DNA of 24,519 nt from an uncultured Alphaproteobacteria bacterium (GTDB taxonomy: Bacteria; Pseudomonadota; Alphaproteobacteria; CAAHEQ01; UBA3637), in contig CANREI010000011.1 of NCBI GenBank assembly GCA_947629595.1, forward strand, positions 1 through 24,519. Direction: 5' to 3'. Shown here piece by piece: positions 22,216-24,519 of this stretch. The translations under genes were made by a program, and so were the position numbers. The notes beneath the pieces are model-generated. The model worked only from the letters and a program-made list of their open reading frames with translations, was not told the DNA's origin and made no database searches. The stretch's first letter is position 1. Every line of letters starts with the position of its first letter.

Positions 22216-24462
22216 TTAAAGTTTTTTGAAAACGGCCTGCTTAATTTGCTCCAAAGAGAATGTATCAACGTTATATTCCGTAATTTCTTTTTGTCGCACC
22301 ACCGGCAAATGAAAAACGGAATATTTTTCAAACACAAACGTTGCGGAATAGTTTATTTTTTGAATCGGCAGTTCCGTATAGATAATATCCATCGGCACAT
22401 CGGCGAGCGACAATAAAACCGCCAACCCGCTGCCGAGTGTGATGACTCTGTCGGCCTTTTGCGCCAGACAAAACAGTTCGTCCAGCGAAACCGTATGCGT
22501 TTTAACGTTTCCGAGCGGAGAATCCGACAGAAAGGCATTCATAAACACATCATACCCTTTTTCCGACAATCGCGTCACAATATCCTGCCAAAATTCAGAC
22601 GGCAGTTTCACAATAGACGTTGCTTCGGGTGCCAAAATAACAAACTTTTGATTTAAATTTAACGTATTCATCAGTCGCGCCACGCTTTCTTGCGTTTCGG
22701 TGCTCACAACCGGCAGTGTGAGTTTAACGCGCGCGGGCACACGGCAACACCGACGAATATGGCTGTAAAAATTTATTTTACGATTTTTACTCATATTCAC
22801 GGCAATATCGGGCGAGGAACAAATAAAGCGCTGATGATTTTGTTCGACAATAATTTCCCGATTGTTGCCTTTTTGTGAAAAAAAGTTCATAATATCCTCT
22901 TGATAGAGTTGAATATATTTTATATCGACAATATTTTTCACAAACATTTCATAATAGCCGATATTTTTTTTATTCCACACAATCAGGAGCGGCTTTTTTG
23001 ATTGATTCACTTTAATGCGTTCTTTTAACATCATCAATTCAGCCGTTGTTTCGCCAATGTTATGCCGTAAAAAATAAATATCGTCATAGCAGGGATCAAT
23101 TTGCCGTTGAAGCTTATTGAGCCATTTTTTCCGCCAATTGAATTTCCAAACGGGAAGATAAAACAGTTTTAAATGTTTTTTGTTGTAATGCAACACTTTA
23201 ATGCCTGAAAAAGACAATGTCCAGTGATGGCGAATATTATTTTTAAAGCGAAACAGCCCTCCCAAAACATAACATTTTTTAACGGTGCCGTTCTCATTCA
23301 CTTTTTTCTCATATAACGGCACATAAAGCGAAAATTTTTTATTAACCGCCCGCAATTTTGGCTTCTCATAATCCGTATTATTGTCGGGAAAAACTTTCCC
23401 TTTTCCGAAAATGTTTTTAAAGAGCTTAAACCAAAATGCATGGCCGGGTTTGTTTTTCTTTCGGGCAAAACGCCATTTTATTTTTTCAACAATGTAATTG
23501 ATTCGGATGGAATTGATGTATTTTTGCAAGTCGGGCGTAAAATCAATTCCCTCCCAAACAACGGGCATGGCTCTCCATTTTTGCAGCAAAAATTCGTGTA
23601 CTTTTGTTTCTTCGGCAAACGGAAACTTTAACGAATTCATTTCTCGGGCAAGCATTGCCGGATAAAACGCATAAAGTTTTTCACCCGCGCCCACCAACAC
23701 ATCACACAATCCCGACCGCACGGAAAACACATAAGCGCAATTCAGCCCCAATGCGACCACATCTTCTATTGACAAGCCCAAATCAAAAGCACTGACGGCG
23801 TGATGAATTTTATATTTTTTGCTGTTAACAATAATTTTATAACCTTTTTTATAGGCTTGATCGGCAAAAATATTCCAAAACTCAACCGGCAATTCAATAG
23901 CCGTTGCCGCTTCGGGCGCGAACAAAACAATTTTATCGACGGGGCCGACTTTTTTGAGTTTTTTCAACAATTCGGGTTGTATCGGCAATTTATTTTGAGG
24001 AACAGCAAATTTAAATTTTTTAATATTTAACCCCATATTATGTCCCCACAAAAAACACCAATAATGATTAAACAAGAAAAATACCGTTCGTTCACCGTCA
24101 ACAATAAACGGAATATTTAAAAGCGGAACAGTAGAAAAAGTATCTTTACACAATACATCAAACTGAAATGTTTGATTTGGAGCTCTCGGCATATATCGAC
24201 AATCAAATTGCAAGACGCGTTTTTCAAACGATTTAAAGTCATATACGGAATAATGATCCACGCCGAACATTTTCATTAAAAATTCGTGTTGCGGGCGCAC
24301 GATAAAGTGCAATTTTTTTCCGTAAACGCGTTCAAATTCATCTTTCAACCCGATTGAATAAAACACATCGCCCAAATGCTTATGCAACACAAGATTATAT
24401 TCGTCCGGTTTGCACAAATTTTTAACTTCGTTATAAAAAAGCGCTATTTGATTTAAATCCAT
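22216..24462 (-). CDS. Large protein with two glycosyltransferase-like (GT9/GT-B-type) modules
   Basis: This 748-residue protein appears to hold a duplicated module. Both halves carry FAPEA/LAPEA (182-185 and 611-614) followed by LP-x-EFW, then a strand with GY-x-(I/V). A SGL motif follows at 250-252 and 678-680. The spacing between the two motifs is 68 and 67 residues, which supports true duplication. This layout resembles the C-terminal nucleotide-binding half of heptosyltransferase-like GT-B enzymes. HKHLGDVFYSIGLKDEF near residue 27 matches the GD motif of the N-terminal half, and the corresponding part of the second copy (LLIVWNKKNIGYYEMF) is diverged. Between them is a basic linker of about 170 residues containing FSLYVPLYEKK (377-387). 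No signal peptide or membrane segment is seen. The ATG has an AGGA site. A role in surface glycan assembly is inferred. Confidence 0.7.
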   Translation of the reverse strand: MDLNQIALFYNEVKNLCKPDEYNLVLHKHLGDVFYSIGLKDEFERVYGKKLHFIVRPQHEFLMKMFGVDHYSVYDFKSFEKRVLQFDCRYMPRAPNQTFQFDVLCKDTFSTVPLLNIPFIVDGERTVFFLFNHYWCFLWGHNMGLNIKKFKFAVPQNKLPIQPELLKKLKKVGPVDKIVLFAPEAATAIELPVEFWNIFADQAYKKGYKIIVNSKKYKIHHAVSAFDLGLSIEDVVALGLNCAYVFSVRSGLCDVLVGAGEKLYAFYPAMLAREMNSLKFPFAEETKVHEFLLQKWRAMPVVWEGIDFTPDLQKYINSIRINYIVEKIKWRFARKKNKPGHAFWFKLFKNIFGKGKVFPDNNTDYEKPKLRAVNKKFSLYVPLYEKKVNENGTVKKCYVLGGLFRFKNNIRHHWTLSFSGIKVLHYNKKHLKLFYLPVWKFNWRKKWLNKLQRQIDPCYDDIYFLRHNIGETTAELMMLKERIKVNQSKKPLLIVWNKKNIGYYEMFVKNIVDIKYIQLYQEDIMNFFSQKGNNREIIVEQNHQRFICSSPDIAVNMSKNRKINFYSHIRRCCRVPARVKLTLPVVSTETQESVARLMNTLNLNQKFVILAPEATSIVKLPSEFWQDIVTRLSEKGYDVFMNAFLSDSPLGNVKTHTVSLDELFCLAQKADRVITLGSGLAVLLSLADVPMDIIYTELPIQKINYSATFVFEKYSVFHLPVVRQKEITEYNVDTFSLEQIKQAVFKKL

Positions 24463-24519
24463 TTTTCAATCCTTTCTTATGAATGCCGGATATGATTTTT
24501 TCTGAACCGATGTCTGTTT

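Overview
The window looks like chromosomal DNA of an alphaproteobacterium of fairly low GC, possibly from one of the poorly cultured, often host-associated lineages. Three things suggest this. A lolC/E-lolD-dnaE block and an lgt...pgeF block are both arrangements I know from Alphaproteobacteria. There is one LolC/LolE-type permease instead of separate LolC and LolE proteins. A lone prepilin begins its helix with GRSMVEMLGV, a form I associate from memory with gut alphaproteobacterial genomes. I could not search any database. There is no sign of a prophage, insertion sequence, CRISPR array, tRNA or rRNA, and every gap between genes is under 150 bases.

Layout. 1-5074 (+): an unknown exported protein with proline-rich tandem repeats, two M16 zinc peptidases and RNase HII, closely packed. 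5075-5377 (-): a DUF167/YggU protein ending against RNase HII with no gap. 5511-7348 (+): an unrecognised protein coupled to a glucokinase with a C-terminal extension, then a terminator-like hairpin. 7495-8415 (+): a GalU-type nucleotidyltransferase. 8423-10059 (-): CCA-adding enzyme followed by a coupled lone prepilin. 10120-12780 (+): RNase D, transcribed away from cca, then an ankyrin-repeat protein with a near-consensus promoter. 12777-22088 (-): a long run, lolC/E-lolD-dnaE-lgt-DUF2062-pgeF-dtd-small ORF-murA. 22216-24462 (-): a large protein with two glycosyltransferase-like modules.

How the genes work together. The long minus-strand run joins envelope building (lipoprotein lipidation by Lgt, lipoprotein release by LolCDE, the first committed peptidoglycan step by MurA) with replication (DnaE) and quality control (Dtd, PgeF). 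Glk and the GalU-like enzyme could supply glucose-6-phosphate and UDP-glucose for surface glycans, and the 748-residue protein may act in glycan assembly. Cca and RNase D both act on RNA 3' ends and appear to be driven by back-to-back promoters that leave almost no mRNA leader.

Most of the window is housekeeping. The parts that look least described are the double glycosyltransferase-like protein, the compact cca/rnd promoter pair, the protein paired with glk, the lone prepilin tied to cca, and the repeat-bearing exported protein beside two M16 peptidases. I found no clear new multi-gene system.
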